This document shows positions 7,866 to 14,628 of a DNA stretch of 18,879 nucleotides, in pieces. This stretch comes from CBDUBS01 sp965365445. GTDB lineage: Bacteria; Bacteroidota; Rhodothermia; Rhodothermales; DASSAV01. Location: positions 1-18,879 of the forward strand of contig CBDUBS010000061.1 of assembly GCA_965365445.1 (NCBI GenBank), written 5' to 3'. A program made the position numbers and the translations under genes. Within the stretch, counting starts at the first letter, position 1, and every line of letters begins with the position of its first letter. Below the pieces are notes generated by a model. It was not told the origin of the DNA. It made no database searches and worked only from the letters and a program-made list of their open reading frames with translations.

Positions 7866-8390
7866 TTGTATAGGTGCACCTTACCGTTTGCCTGTCTGTC
7901 GAGCCTCCTGGCGGCGGTTCTGGCGGCTGCGTGCAACCCGTTTGCGCCCGCCCTTGAAGAAGGCGATCCATTCGGCAACCTGCTGGGTGATCCGAAAACC
8001 ATTACCGGGTTCTTCACTAACTTCCAGAACGCCTACGAGCTACGCGACCTCGCTCTCTACGAGCCGCTCATCGACTCCTCCTTCATCTTCGTCTACTACG
8101 ATTTCGGAGCCCAGGTTGAACGCCAGTGGGGTTTCTCGCAGGAACTCGAGTCCACGCGACGCCTTTTCCAGAACGCGGACATGATTCGCCTGCGCTGGAA
8201 TCAGATCATATCCAGCGATGTCGGCGCGAGCGGACTTCAGGCCAACGTCGTCCGCTCGTTCAACCTTACCGTCACCCTTTCGGACAACGATGTGTTTCGC
8301 GGCGACGGCAACGTCAACTTCCTGCTCGTCCGGGCGGACTCATCGAAAGCCTGGAAGCTGTTACGATGGCGCGATGAGAGCGAATTTTAG
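7866..8390 (+). CDS. Putative lipoprotein with NTF2-like/SnoaL-like fold, second of a pair
   Basis: A 174-residue protein whose N-terminus (MYRCTLPFACLSSLLAAV, then LAAAC) is a short lipoprotein signal peptide with lipidated Cys 23. The frame has a stop at 7851-7853 and no ATG or GTG before the leader, so TTG 7866 is the only sensible start. Downstream it shows a helix with YELRDLALYEPLIDSSFIF, and ends in NFLLVRADSSKAWKLLRWRD, matching the final strands of the preceding lipoprotein (FVIVQGADGLWRIAEWSD). This points to distant paralogues from a tandem duplication. The central YEPLIDSSFIFVYYD segment is typical of NTF2-like domains that carry a ligand pocket. The ligand and function are unknown. 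It lies 81 bases after its sister and 78 bases before the peptidase gene. Confidence 0.75.
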   Translation: MYRCTLPFACLSSLLAAVLAAACNPFAPALEEGDPFGNLLGDPKTITGFFTNFQNAYELRDLALYEPLIDSSFIFVYYDFGAQVERQWGFSQELESTRRLFQNADMIRLRWNQIISSDVGASGLQANVVRSFNLTVTLSDNDVFRGDGNVNFLLVRADSSKAWKLLRWRDESEF

Positions 8391-8468
8391 CCTCTTTTAC
8401 GTCGCACTTTCTCCCCGGCGGGTCTATCTTGCCTTCATACCTGCGGCATTCACCTACCGGGCACCGAT

Positions 8469-9842
8469 ATGCATCAAGCTCTTGATTACGCCTCAAGTCG
8501 GTTCGAGGACTTCGTAAAACAACTCGATGATTTCCTTCGCATTCCCTCCATCAGCACCGATTCCGCTTATGCGGGCGACGTGCGTCGTACCGCCGAATGG
8601 CTCGTCGGCCACCTTCGGGAACTCGGTTTTGAAGCCGAAGCTTCGGAGACGGGAGGCCATCCCATCGTGTACGCCGAGTACCGCACCGATCCCAACCGGC
8701 CGACGGTGCTCGTGTACGGCCACTACGACGTGCAACCCCCCGACCCCCTGGACCTCTGGAAATCCCCTCCGTTCGAGCCCACCGTTATCGACGGCGCCTT
8801 GTACGCCCGCGGATCGAGCGACGACAAGGGTCAGGTCTTTATGCACATCAAGGCGGCCGAGGCGTGGTTGAAGGGAGGTGACGGTCTTCCGCTGAACCTG
8901 AAGTTCGTCATCGAAGGAGAAGAAGAAAGCGGATCGGTCCACCTTGTGCCCTGGATCAAAAACAACCGGGATCGCCTCGCCGCCGACATCGTGGTCATTT
9001 CCGACACCTCGATGTTTGACGAGGGTGTCCCGTCCATTACCTACGGGCTCCGCGGCCTCGCGTACGTCCAGGTGAAACTTACCGGACCGGACCGCGACCT
9101 CCACTCGGGTGTTTACGGTGGGGCCGTCGAAAACCCCATCTACGCGCTCGCCCGCCTCATCGCGGGCCTGCACGACGAACACCCCAGGGTGACCCTTCCC
9201 GGCTTTTACGACGCCGTGCGAGACCTCACCCCCGACGAGCGCCGGCGTTTCCGGGACCTCCCCTTCAGTGAGGACGATTGGAAAAAATCCATCGGCATCA
9301 ACACCGCGCGTACGGAAGATGGCTACACCGTTCTGGAAGGGACCACGGCGCGTCCGACGCTCGACGTAAACGGCATCTGGGGAGGATACCAGGGGGAAGG
9401 GGCGAAAACCGTACTTCCTTCCTTCGCCGCCGCCAAAATATCCACCCGCCTCGTACCCGATCAGCGTCCCGCCGACGTGGTCAAAATGCTTCGGAAGTAC
9501 TTTGAGGACCATACCCCGGAGACGATGAAGCTGGAATTTCGTGACCTTCACGGAGGCAACCCATCGCTCACCGAAACCGACACACCGGCCATGCAGGCTG
9601 CCGCCGAGGCGATGCGTCAGGTGTACGATCGCGAACCATACTTCACGCGAGAAGGGGGCAGCATCCCCGTTGTGGCCGACTTCAAGGAAATCCTGGGCCT
9701 GGGCACGGTGCTCATGGGTTTCGGCCTCAATTCCGATGCCATTCACTCGCCCAATGAGCACTTCGGCTTGAACCGGTTCAACGAAGGCATCCAGTCCATC
9801 ATCCGGTTCTACGGCATCTATGCCACGCAATCGGCACGCTGA
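8469..9842 (+). CDS. M20-family metallopeptidase (dipeptidase)
   Basis: A 457-residue di-zinc peptidase of the M20 family, closest in motif style to the CNDP/carnosinase-like dipeptidases. Metal and catalytic residues are in place: YGHYDVQP (His 85, Asp 87), GSSDDKG (bridging Asp 118), EGEEESGS with the general base and metal glutamates (152-153), ISDTSM (Asp 179) and the last ligand in SPNEHFG (His 431). DLHSGVYGG (210-218) starts the dimerisation domain, where His 212 normally reaches into the partner's active site. No signal peptide, so it should act in the cytoplasm on short peptides or amidated amino acids. The exact substrate is not predictable. ATG 8469 fits the family N-terminus. A strong hairpin just downstream ends the unit. 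Confidence 0.93.
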   Translation: MHQALDYASSRFEDFVKQLDDFLRIPSISTDSAYAGDVRRTAEWLVGHLRELGFEAEASETGGHPIVYAEYRTDPNRPTVLVYGHYDVQPPDPLDLWKSPPFEPTVIDGALYARGSSDDKGQVFMHIKAAEAWLKGGDGLPLNLKFVIEGEEESGSVHLVPWIKNNRDRLAADIVVISDTSMFDEGVPSITYGLRGLAYVQVKLTGPDRDLHSGVYGGAVENPIYALARLIAGLHDEHPRVTLPGFYDAVRDLTPDERRRFRDLPFSEDDWKKSIGINTARTEDGYTVLEGTTARPTLDVNGIWGGYQGEGAKTVLPSFAAAKISTRLVPDQRPADVVKMLRKYFEDHTPETMKLEFRDLHGGNPSLTETDTPAMQAAAEAMRQVYDREPYFTREGGSIPVVADFKEILGLGTVLMGFGLNSDAIHSPNEHFGLNRFNEGIQSIIRFYGIYATQSAR

Positions 9843-9851
9843 GCGGTAATA

Positions 9852-9886
9852 CCCTCTGCTCCGGCTCGGACGGAGCAGAGGGGTTT
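9852..9886 (+). terminator. Probable terminator after the M20 peptidase gene
   Basis: A perfect 12-base stem, CCCTCTGCTCCG (9852-9863) with CGGAGCAGAGGG (9871-9882), closes a 7-base loop and begins 10 bases after the peptidase stop. The following T-run is short (GTTTC), so termination may be only partly intrinsic. Position and stem strength support a role as transcript end or 3' stabiliser for the housekeeping block. Confidence 0.7.
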
Positions 9887-9981
9887 CGCCTCGTTGCGTA
9901 TGCCAACGTAATGCCGGCAGGATGAAACTGAAAACACAGCCGTCAGGTGGGCGCTGCGCTGTTTTTCATTCCGAAAACACG

Positions 9982-9990
9982 TACCTTTGC
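9982..9990 (+). promoter_or_regulatory. Candidate Bacteroidota-type -7 element of the tRNA gene
   Basis: TACCTTTG followed by C matches the Bacteroidota -7 consensus TAnnTTTG exactly and lies 6 bases before the mature tRNA 5' end, which is where the promoter of a lone tRNA would sit. A clear TTG-type -33 element is not seen; a T-run (9962-9966) lies roughly in its place. Confidence 0.5.
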
Positions 9991-9993
9991 AGT

Positions 9994-10072
<79 letters not shown>

Positions 10073-10075
10073 TTC

Positions 10076-10100
10076 AAAGGCTGCGTGAGCGGCCTTTTTT
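10076..10100 (+). terminator. Intrinsic terminator of the tRNA-Arg gene
   Basis: A 9-base stem, AAAGGCTGC (10076-10084) with GCGGCCTTT (10089-10097), has one T-G pair and closes a GTGA (GNRA-type) tetraloop. It runs into six Ts (10095-10100). It begins 4 bases after the CCA end, a textbook position for a tRNA terminator. Confidence 0.85.
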
Positions 10101-10166
10101 GGTTTATGTTTGCTTGGTTTGTGGGAAACCTCGTAGGGCCTTGGTGGAATGGTGTCATGCGAAGTG

Positions 10167-10538
10167 TCAACCGGAGGCGATTTGTCCTGCCGGTGGGAGG
10201 CCGCTTCCGGCTTTTGCAGAGGCTTGTTTTTTAGTGGCTCCGGCGAGCCGCAAGAGGCGGTATTCTTCGCGGCGCTGCCGGTTGTGTTCGGGTGTTCCCC
10301 AGCCAACGGCGCCGCGCTCCCGGTAGCGGTCGGGGCCTTCGGGGCCGGCGTGACGGTCGAACCACCAGGTGGGCATTTCGAGGGGTTGATCGGAGGCGGC
10401 CTGGATCATGTCGGCGGCGATATGATCGGGTAGGGGGTGTGGGCGGAGAGTGTGCCGGTATCTTGGAAGCCGGGGAGGTTTTTCCTCCTGAACGAGCGGC
10501 ATAGGATTAGCGTGGAAGGCCCACTTGCCTCTACTCAT
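10167..10538 (-). CDS. Hypothetical protein of 123 residues
   Basis: I do not recognise this protein. Its codons end mostly in C or G when read on the minus strand, like the neighbouring genes. The composition is also protein-like, with a Trp-rich middle (MPTWWFDRHAGPEGPDRYRE), GAVGWGTPEH, and a basic C-terminal helix-like end (RQRREEYRLLRLAGATKKQA). The last segment could form part of a helix-turn-helix, but this is weak. ATG 10538 is preferred because an AT-rich gap begins directly upstream. ATG 10502 is possible, and the frame is open further up to 10763 but that part overlaps the divergent cassette. It converges on the tRNA terminator and diverges from the toxin-like cassette, so it may belong to the same accessory module. 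No signal peptide or membrane segment. Confidence 0.5.
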   Translation of the reverse strand: MSRGKWAFHANPMPLVQEEKPPRLPRYRHTLRPHPLPDHIAADMIQAASDQPLEMPTWWFDRHAGPEGPDRYRERGAVGWGTPEHNRQRREEYRLLRLAGATKKQASAKAGSGLPPAGQIASG

Positions 10539-10610
10539 CGTTACAGTCAGGGTACTGTGATAGCTACTAATTATTGTTATATTAAGGGCAGATAAAATGA
10601 TCGGGACGCC
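10539..10610. promoter_or_regulatory. AT-rich divergent intergenic region with inverted repeat
   Basis: This 72-base gap between two divergent genes is much richer in A and T than its surroundings. It holds the inverted repeat ACAGT-CAGGGT-ACTGT (10543-10558), next to the minus-strand start, followed by TTATTGTTATATTAA. It probably holds the promoters of both directions. The repeat could be an operator for the helix-turn-helix protein encoded at 11123, which is an inference. Confidence 0.35.
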
Positions 10611-10870
10611 GTGAAAGCAACTTTCTACTTCGATCGCAACATTTCCCGGCATGGTGTGAAGGTTGAGGATGTATACAGGCGGCGTTATCGAACGAGGTAG
10701 CCCGGCAGCCGCAGGACTACGGGCGCACGGCGATTTGGGGAGCGGTGCCTGGTCGTAAAACATATCTGCTGGTTGTGGTGCTGGAGGATGGTGAGACGAT
10801 TCACAATGCGTTCTATGATGGCAATTTCACTCGCAAATTCAATAGTGGACGGTGGGGAGGTGAACAATGA
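10611..10870 (+). pseudogene. Frameshifted toxin-like gene (BrnT/DUF4258-like)
   Basis: Two adjoining frames together give one plausible small protein of about 86 residues. The first frame starts at GTG 10611 and reads VKATFYFDRNISRHGVKVED, then stops at 10698. The second frame, read from about 10679 to the stop at 10868, gives AALSNEVARQPQDYGRTAIW, then YLLVVVLEDGETIHNAFYD and a basic end. The join lies in AGGCGGCG (10677-10684), where one extra base, or a -1 shift, restores the frame. The H-G-V-x-V-E-D-V start with a YLLVVV/ETI strand pair resembles BrnT/DUF4258-type RNase-toxin-like folds. The restored end overlaps the DUF2283-type gene as ATGA, the usual toxin-antitoxin coupling. The family assignment is tentative. 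A sequencing error would give the same picture. Confidence 0.55.
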
Positions 10871-11115
10871 AAATCGAATACTATACGGAAACGGATACGT
10901 TGAGCATCGTTTTTGCGGCCGGTCCGTTTGAGGCCATCCGGGATGACGAACAGAGTCCTGATGGTCCCTTACCTGATGTGCTCATCCTGAGGGATGGAGA
11001 GCGCATCGGGGAAATCGTCATCGAGGGGGCGTCGGGCCGAATCGATATGGCTGAGCTTCGAAGACAGATCAGCTTCGAGGAGGTGCGTCCGGACGCCGTT
11101 CGGTCTGCCGCCTGA
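10867..11115 (+). CDS. DUF2283-like small protein, probable antitoxin partner
   Basis: An 82-residue acidic protein beginning MKIEYYTETDTLSIVFAAGP, the typical DUF2283 opening (MKIxYDxExDxLyI), with a second strand pair at DVLILRDGERIGEIVIEGAS and a helix near IDMAELRRQI. DUF2283 genes are commonly found beside small BrnT/DUF4258-like genes and are regarded as antitoxin candidates; this is family-level knowledge, not proven here. The start codon overlaps the stop of the frameshifted toxin-like gene (ATGA), and the next gene follows 7 bases after the stop. If the upstream toxin is really broken, this may be an orphan antitoxin. Confidence 0.75.
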   Translation: MKIEYYTETDTLSIVFAAGPFEAIRDDEQSPDGPLPDVLILRDGERIGEIVIEGASGRIDMAELRRQISFEEVRPDAVRSAA

Positions 11116-11122
11116 TCGGCTC

Positions 11123-11326
11123 ATGGAAGACGTGAATCGCCGCGAAGAGTTTGTGGCGCTACGTAAGCGGTTGGGCAGCCAGGCGCAGGTGGCTGCCATG
11201 CTGGAGCGGTCGGTGCAGTGGCTTTGCCAGATCGAGCAGGGTAGGCGCCCTCCGCCTGCCTATGCGCTCTATGCACTTCGGTATCTGGCGAGCGAAGCCT
11301 CTGGTATTTCCTGGATACCAGCATAG
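11123..11326 (+). CDS. XRE-type helix-turn-helix DNA-binding protein
   Basis: A 67-residue protein that is almost entirely one helix-turn-helix domain. FVALRKRLGSQAQVAAMLER (10-29) gives helices 1-2, and SVQWLCQIEQGRRPPPAYAL (30-49) gives the recognition helix, turn and final helix, in the order expected for Cro/C1-like domains. The frame is open back to 10994, but that part only shadows the DUF2283-type gene, so ATG 11123 is chosen. It starts 7 bases after the DUF2283-type stop, so the three plus-strand genes form one cassette. A likely job is autoregulation of that cassette from the divergent gap at 10539-10610. Confidence 0.8.
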   Translation: MEDVNRREEFVALRKRLGSQAQVAAMLERSVQWLCQIEQGRRPPPAYALYALRYLASEASGISWIPA

Positions 11327-11377
11327 TCATGGGCGCTGAAAACTTGCTTCCTTGAAAATAGGTTTTGCAGGAAACTC

Positions 11378-12808
11378 TTACTCGGGATCTACGACGATGG
11401 TACTGAAGGAGTCGGGCGGCAGCTCCGGAGCGAAAACCTGCTCCCCTACACGCACCCGGATCGGCATCGGTTCGCACAGGTCGTTCTGGAGCACCACGGC
11501 AATCCGGCCGTCCGGATTACGGAAGGCCAGCAGATTTTCGTACCCTGACCAGCTGGCTGTTTCCAGGCGCACCGCGCCGGGTTGAACGAAATGGCTGACG
11601 TGCTTGAGCAGATAGTATTCCGGGTTGTAGGTGTACGTTCCGGTCTGTGTATCTACCGTCACGAGTGAGTTCTGGGCCCATCCCCACCGGCTGACCCCGC
11701 CCTGCTTCAGCGCCATGTTCCAGTACATGTAGGCCGTGGCTCCGTTGGTCAGGTAGTGCTTCATCAGGGTCCAGGCGTACCGGCAGAACCGCCAGTCATT
11801 TCGGCCGTCTCCGCACTCCTGCTCCGTCTGGTAGATGCTCAGGGCAGGGTAGTGTTCATGGATGCGGGCAACGGCTCCCTTTCCGGCCCACTGGAAGCCC
11901 ACACCTCGGATATACGGGCCGGCAACCGGATCGAGCAGGCTCGTTTCCACCAGTTTTTCGTTCGGCCGTTCCATGGTGCCGAAGAAGATCTCCACGTCGC
12001 GACGCGCCATCTCCGGGCCGAGATGCCTTATGAAGCGAGCCAGCCCCTCCGGCGTCCAAGTGCAACTCGGGAATATCTGAGCGGAGTTGAACTCATTCTG
12101 AGGCATCACCATGGCGATAGGGATGCCCTCCTGCCGGTACGCATCGATGAAGCGGCCGAAATAAGCGGCGTAAGTCCGGAAATAAGCTTCCTCCTGGATA
12201 AACATATCCGTTCCTTCTTTCCCTACCTGGTCCGGTCTCAATCCCGTCTCGATGTGGGGCGGTGGGAGCGCCGCCGCGTAATGCTTGTTGGTTTTCATCC
12301 AGACCGGCGGGCTCCAGGGGGAAGCCCACAGCTTCAGGCCCGGCTGGTACTGCCGGGCGGCATGGATGAACGGAATAAGGGTCTCCCGGTCGTTCTCGAT
12401 ACTGAAATGGGCCAGTGCGAAATCACCCGGGGTTTCATCGTAGGAGTACCAGTCGCGGCTGAAATCGTTGGCGCCGAGAGGCATCCGGCAGAGCGTGAAG
12501 CCGGCTCCCCCGGGCGTAAAAAGCTCGCGAAGGATGCCGTTCCGGTCGGCAGGAGAGAGCGCCTGCAGGGCCGTCCAGCCGAGCTCGTTGAAGCAGGCTC
12601 CGAACCCCTCGATGGTTTGCAAGGGCCGGTCGAGGCGCACGAAAACATCGCCCCCGTTGGAGCCGGCGGTCAGCGCCAGGCGTTGCCAGGGTTTCTCCTG
12701 TGTAGTAACCACCCATTCCGCCTCAGAGCGACGGGCGGCGACGGCCGGGGCAGCCGTCATGGCGATGGCCGCAGCGAGGGTATCTTTTATCCAGGTACGT
12801 CGGTTCAT
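11378..12808 (-). CDS. Glycoside hydrolase family 30 (glucosylceramidase-like)
   Basis: A 476-residue secreted GH30 enzyme. The N-terminus MNRRTWIKDTLAAAIAMTAA has a twin-arginine-like motif (RRTWIK) and an AVA-A cleavage region near residue 25. Family landmarks are QTIEGFGACFNELGW (64-78), the CRMPLGANDFS motif (107-117), SPWSPPVWMKTN (163-174), the acid/base glutamate in MPQNEF (Glu 239), and the nucleophile in IYQTEQECG (Glu 329). The end (RIAVVLQNDLCEPMPIRVRV) is the beta domain found at the C-terminus of GH30 proteins. Known members cleave glucosylceramide, beta-1,6-glucan, beta-xylosides or beta-fucosides, so the substrate is open. It is the last gene of the glycan cluster, starting 20 bases after the sulfatase stop, and converges on the helix-turn-helix gene. 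Confidence 0.9.
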   Translation of the reverse strand: MNRRTWIKDTLAAAIAMTAAPAVAARRSEAEWVVTTQEKPWQRLALTAGSNGGDVFVRLDRPLQTIEGFGACFNELGWTALQALSPADRNGILRELFTPGGAGFTLCRMPLGANDFSRDWYSYDETPGDFALAHFSIENDRETLIPFIHAARQYQPGLKLWASPWSPPVWMKTNKHYAAALPPPHIETGLRPDQVGKEGTDMFIQEEAYFRTYAAYFGRFIDAYRQEGIPIAMVMPQNEFNSAQIFPSCTWTPEGLARFIRHLGPEMARRDVEIFFGTMERPNEKLVETSLLDPVAGPYIRGVGFQWAGKGAVARIHEHYPALSIYQTEQECGDGRNDWRFCRYAWTLMKHYLTNGATAYMYWNMALKQGGVSRWGWAQNSLVTVDTQTGTYTYNPEYYLLKHVSHFVQPGAVRLETASWSGYENLLAFRNPDGRIAVVLQNDLCEPMPIRVRVGEQVFAPELPPDSFSTIVVDPE

Positions 12809-12828
12809 GATCGAGGTATGTTCTGTAA

Positions 12829-14496
12829 TTATGGCTGCGTCAGAACGGCCCGGCTTTCAGCGCTTTCCGCCCAGCCGTACCGTACTGTCCGGGCCCGTAT
12901 CGTGGCCGGCGCGTTTACCCGGAGCGGTCCGGTATACAGCAGCCAGTGGGGATCGTCTCCCGGCTCCAGCGTGTAGGCTATGGATGCGCCCTGAGTAGGA
13001 GAGTAGATCGTAACCAGTAGCTCTCTGTCGCCGGCGCCCTCTCGGGTGGCTATCGTCGGAGCTACCGTCATCGGCTGGACCCCTCCGGGCCACATCCGCT
13101 CGATCATCTCGGATTCCGGGATGTCGCCCAGGTCACCCACGTCCGCTCGCCAGGCGTCCATAGCCCTGCGCATTCGCTTCATGACTTCCTGAAACGCCGG
13201 ATCATGGGCAAGATTGTTTATTTCATGGGGATCGGCCTGTGTATCGTACAGTTCTTCGGGGGGGCGCGGGTGCCGGAACCAGAGTTTTTGCGGCCCCTCC
13301 AGCTTGTCCTCGGCGTTCAGCCGTAGCAGTTCCTGCATCAACGGCATCCGGTCGCGGTAGGGGATGTTCAGCACGTAGGGTAGGAGGGGATAGTAGTTAC
13401 GGATGTACTTGAAGCGCTTGTCCCGGGCGGCGCGGACCATGTCGTACGATTCATCGTGGCGGTCGCGTGCGGCGAAGATGTATTCCCGTTCCGGAGCCGC
13501 CGAGACTCCAAGAAACGGGCGGCCCTGGAAGTGCACCGGTAGGTCCACTCCGGCAAGGGCGAGCACCGTCGGCCCCAGATCGAGCAGGCTCAGGAGGCGG
13601 TCATCCGCCCGCCCGGCGTTGCGGCCGTCCGGAAAGCGCACGATGAGCGGGACGTGCAACCCGGAATCGTACAGCCAGCGCTTGGCTCGGGGCAAACCGT
13701 CCCCGTGGTCTCCCCAGAAGAAGATGATGGTATTATCCATCAGGCCGTCCGCCTCGAGCTGTGCAAGGATTTCTCCGACCCATACATCCATCCGGGCGAT
13801 GTTGTCGTAGTGGCGTGCGATGTCCCGGCGCACGACGGGCGTATCCGGATAGTACGGTGGTACGGTCACCCGGGCGGGATCCAGTACGGCGGGTTCGGTC
13901 GAATCCGGCCAGACCTTGCTTTCATGCGTGCGGATCGAGTTGAATACGGCGAAAAAGGGCTGGTTGGGATCCGGGCGGTTACGCCAGTGAGCGCTCGGAC
14001 TGGAATCGTCCCATGCCGTGAGCGGCTGCCGGGAGTCATTGATGGGGGCGAACTGGTAATCGGTTTTCGAGTTGTTGGTTGTGTAATACCCGGCCGCCCG
14101 GAGGTATTCCGTAAATGCCTTCACGTACGGCGGCGGAACGGCCGAATAGGGGGTCAGCCCCGGCCCTACCCATGAGGTGCGCATGTGGTGGGTGCCGATG
14201 GCCGTCTGATACATGCTCGTGATGATGGCCGAGCGGCTCGGCGCGCACACTCCGGCGGTCGTGAAGGCGTTTGTGTACCGGGCGCCCTCGCGAGCCAGCC
14301 GGTCTATATTGGGCGTATTTGCCAGTGGGTCTCCGTAGGCCCCGAGTCTCGGGCTGAGGTCTTCCGTCGAAATCCAGACGATGTTGGGCCGGGAAAACGC
14401 GGGTGAGGGTTGTGCAGGCAAGATGCGGGTTGAAAACGACAGCGAAAGGATCAGCCAGAACCCCATCCGAAAGGAGAAGAGATGCGAACTGTGCAT
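12829..14496 (-). CDS. S1-family sulfatase with chitobiase-like C-terminal domain
   Basis: A 555-residue secreted sulfatase of the alkaline-phosphatase superfamily. A Sec-type signal peptide (about 1-28, hydrophobic core MGFWLILSLSFS) is followed by RPNIVWISTEDLSP (36-49) with the metal-binding acidic residues. Next is the CAPSR motif (84-88), whose Cys 84 would be matured to formylglycine, then THHMR (102-106), WGDHGDG (261-267) with metal ligands, and KRWLYDSGLHVPLIVR (272-287). PPEELYDTQADPHEINNLA (412-430) is the usual sulfatase C-terminal marker. After it comes an extra region (about 475-555), with GASIAYTLEPGDDP and a beta-rich ending, that resembles the chitobiase/hexosaminidase C-terminal beta domain. 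It is separated from the upstream glycosidase by 132 bases. The maturation enzyme is not in this window. Confidence 0.9.
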   Translation of the reverse strand: MHSSHLFSFRMGFWLILSLSFSTRILPAQPSPAFSRPNIVWISTEDLSPRLGAYGDPLANTPNIDRLAREGARYTNAFTTAGVCAPSRSAIITSMYQTAIGTHHMRTSWVGPGLTPYSAVPPPYVKAFTEYLRAAGYYTTNNSKTDYQFAPINDSRQPLTAWDDSSPSAHWRNRPDPNQPFFAVFNSIRTHESKVWPDSTEPAVLDPARVTVPPYYPDTPVVRRDIARHYDNIARMDVWVGEILAQLEADGLMDNTIIFFWGDHGDGLPRAKRWLYDSGLHVPLIVRFPDGRNAGRADDRLLSLLDLGPTVLALAGVDLPVHFQGRPFLGVSAAPEREYIFAARDRHDESYDMVRAARDKRFKYIRNYYPLLPYVLNIPYRDRMPLMQELLRLNAEDKLEGPQKLWFRHPRPPEELYDTQADPHEINNLAHDPAFQEVMKRMRRAMDAWRADVGDLGDIPESEMIERMWPGGVQPMTVAPTIATREGAGDRELLVTIYSPTQGASIAYTLEPGDDPHWLLYTGPLRVNAPATIRARTVRYGWAESAESRAVLTQP

Positions 14497-14628
14497 AATG
14501 AACGAACGAGGGATAGATGGAAGGAGGGCCGTACAGGTTAAGATCGCGTAAGCAAGGATACAAGGGACCCACTGCCGGGACGGCTCGGGTGGCCGCTAAT
14601 CATTGCGCATTTCAACCGGACTTCTCGT

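Noticed and set aside
8493..9830. Long minus-strand open frame (445 codons) opposite the M20 peptidase
   Set aside because: It mirrors a gene with all catalytic motifs and shows no family features of its own.
9931..9966. Hairpin ACAGC/GCTGT followed by five Ts upstream of the tRNA promoter
   Set aside because: A five-base stem with a 17-base loop is weak, and the T-run may instead belong to the tRNA promoter region.
10671..10690. Programmed -1 frameshift signal at the toxin-like gene junction
   Set aside because: There is no slippery heptamer such as A AAA AAG, and no clear downstream stem-loop was seen, so mutation or sequence error is more likely.
11348..11373. Imperfect hairpin TTCCT..AAAA..TTTT..AGGAA between the convergent helix-turn-helix and GH30 genes
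   Set aside because: The stem is interrupted by a mismatched internal loop and is AT-rich; a bidirectional terminator is possible but too weak to annotate.
14553..14560. TATCCTTG on the minus strand as a promoter for the sulfatase gene
   Set aside because: It has one mismatch to the consensus and no recognisable -33 element; the 132-base gap could hold a promoter but this site alone does not show it.
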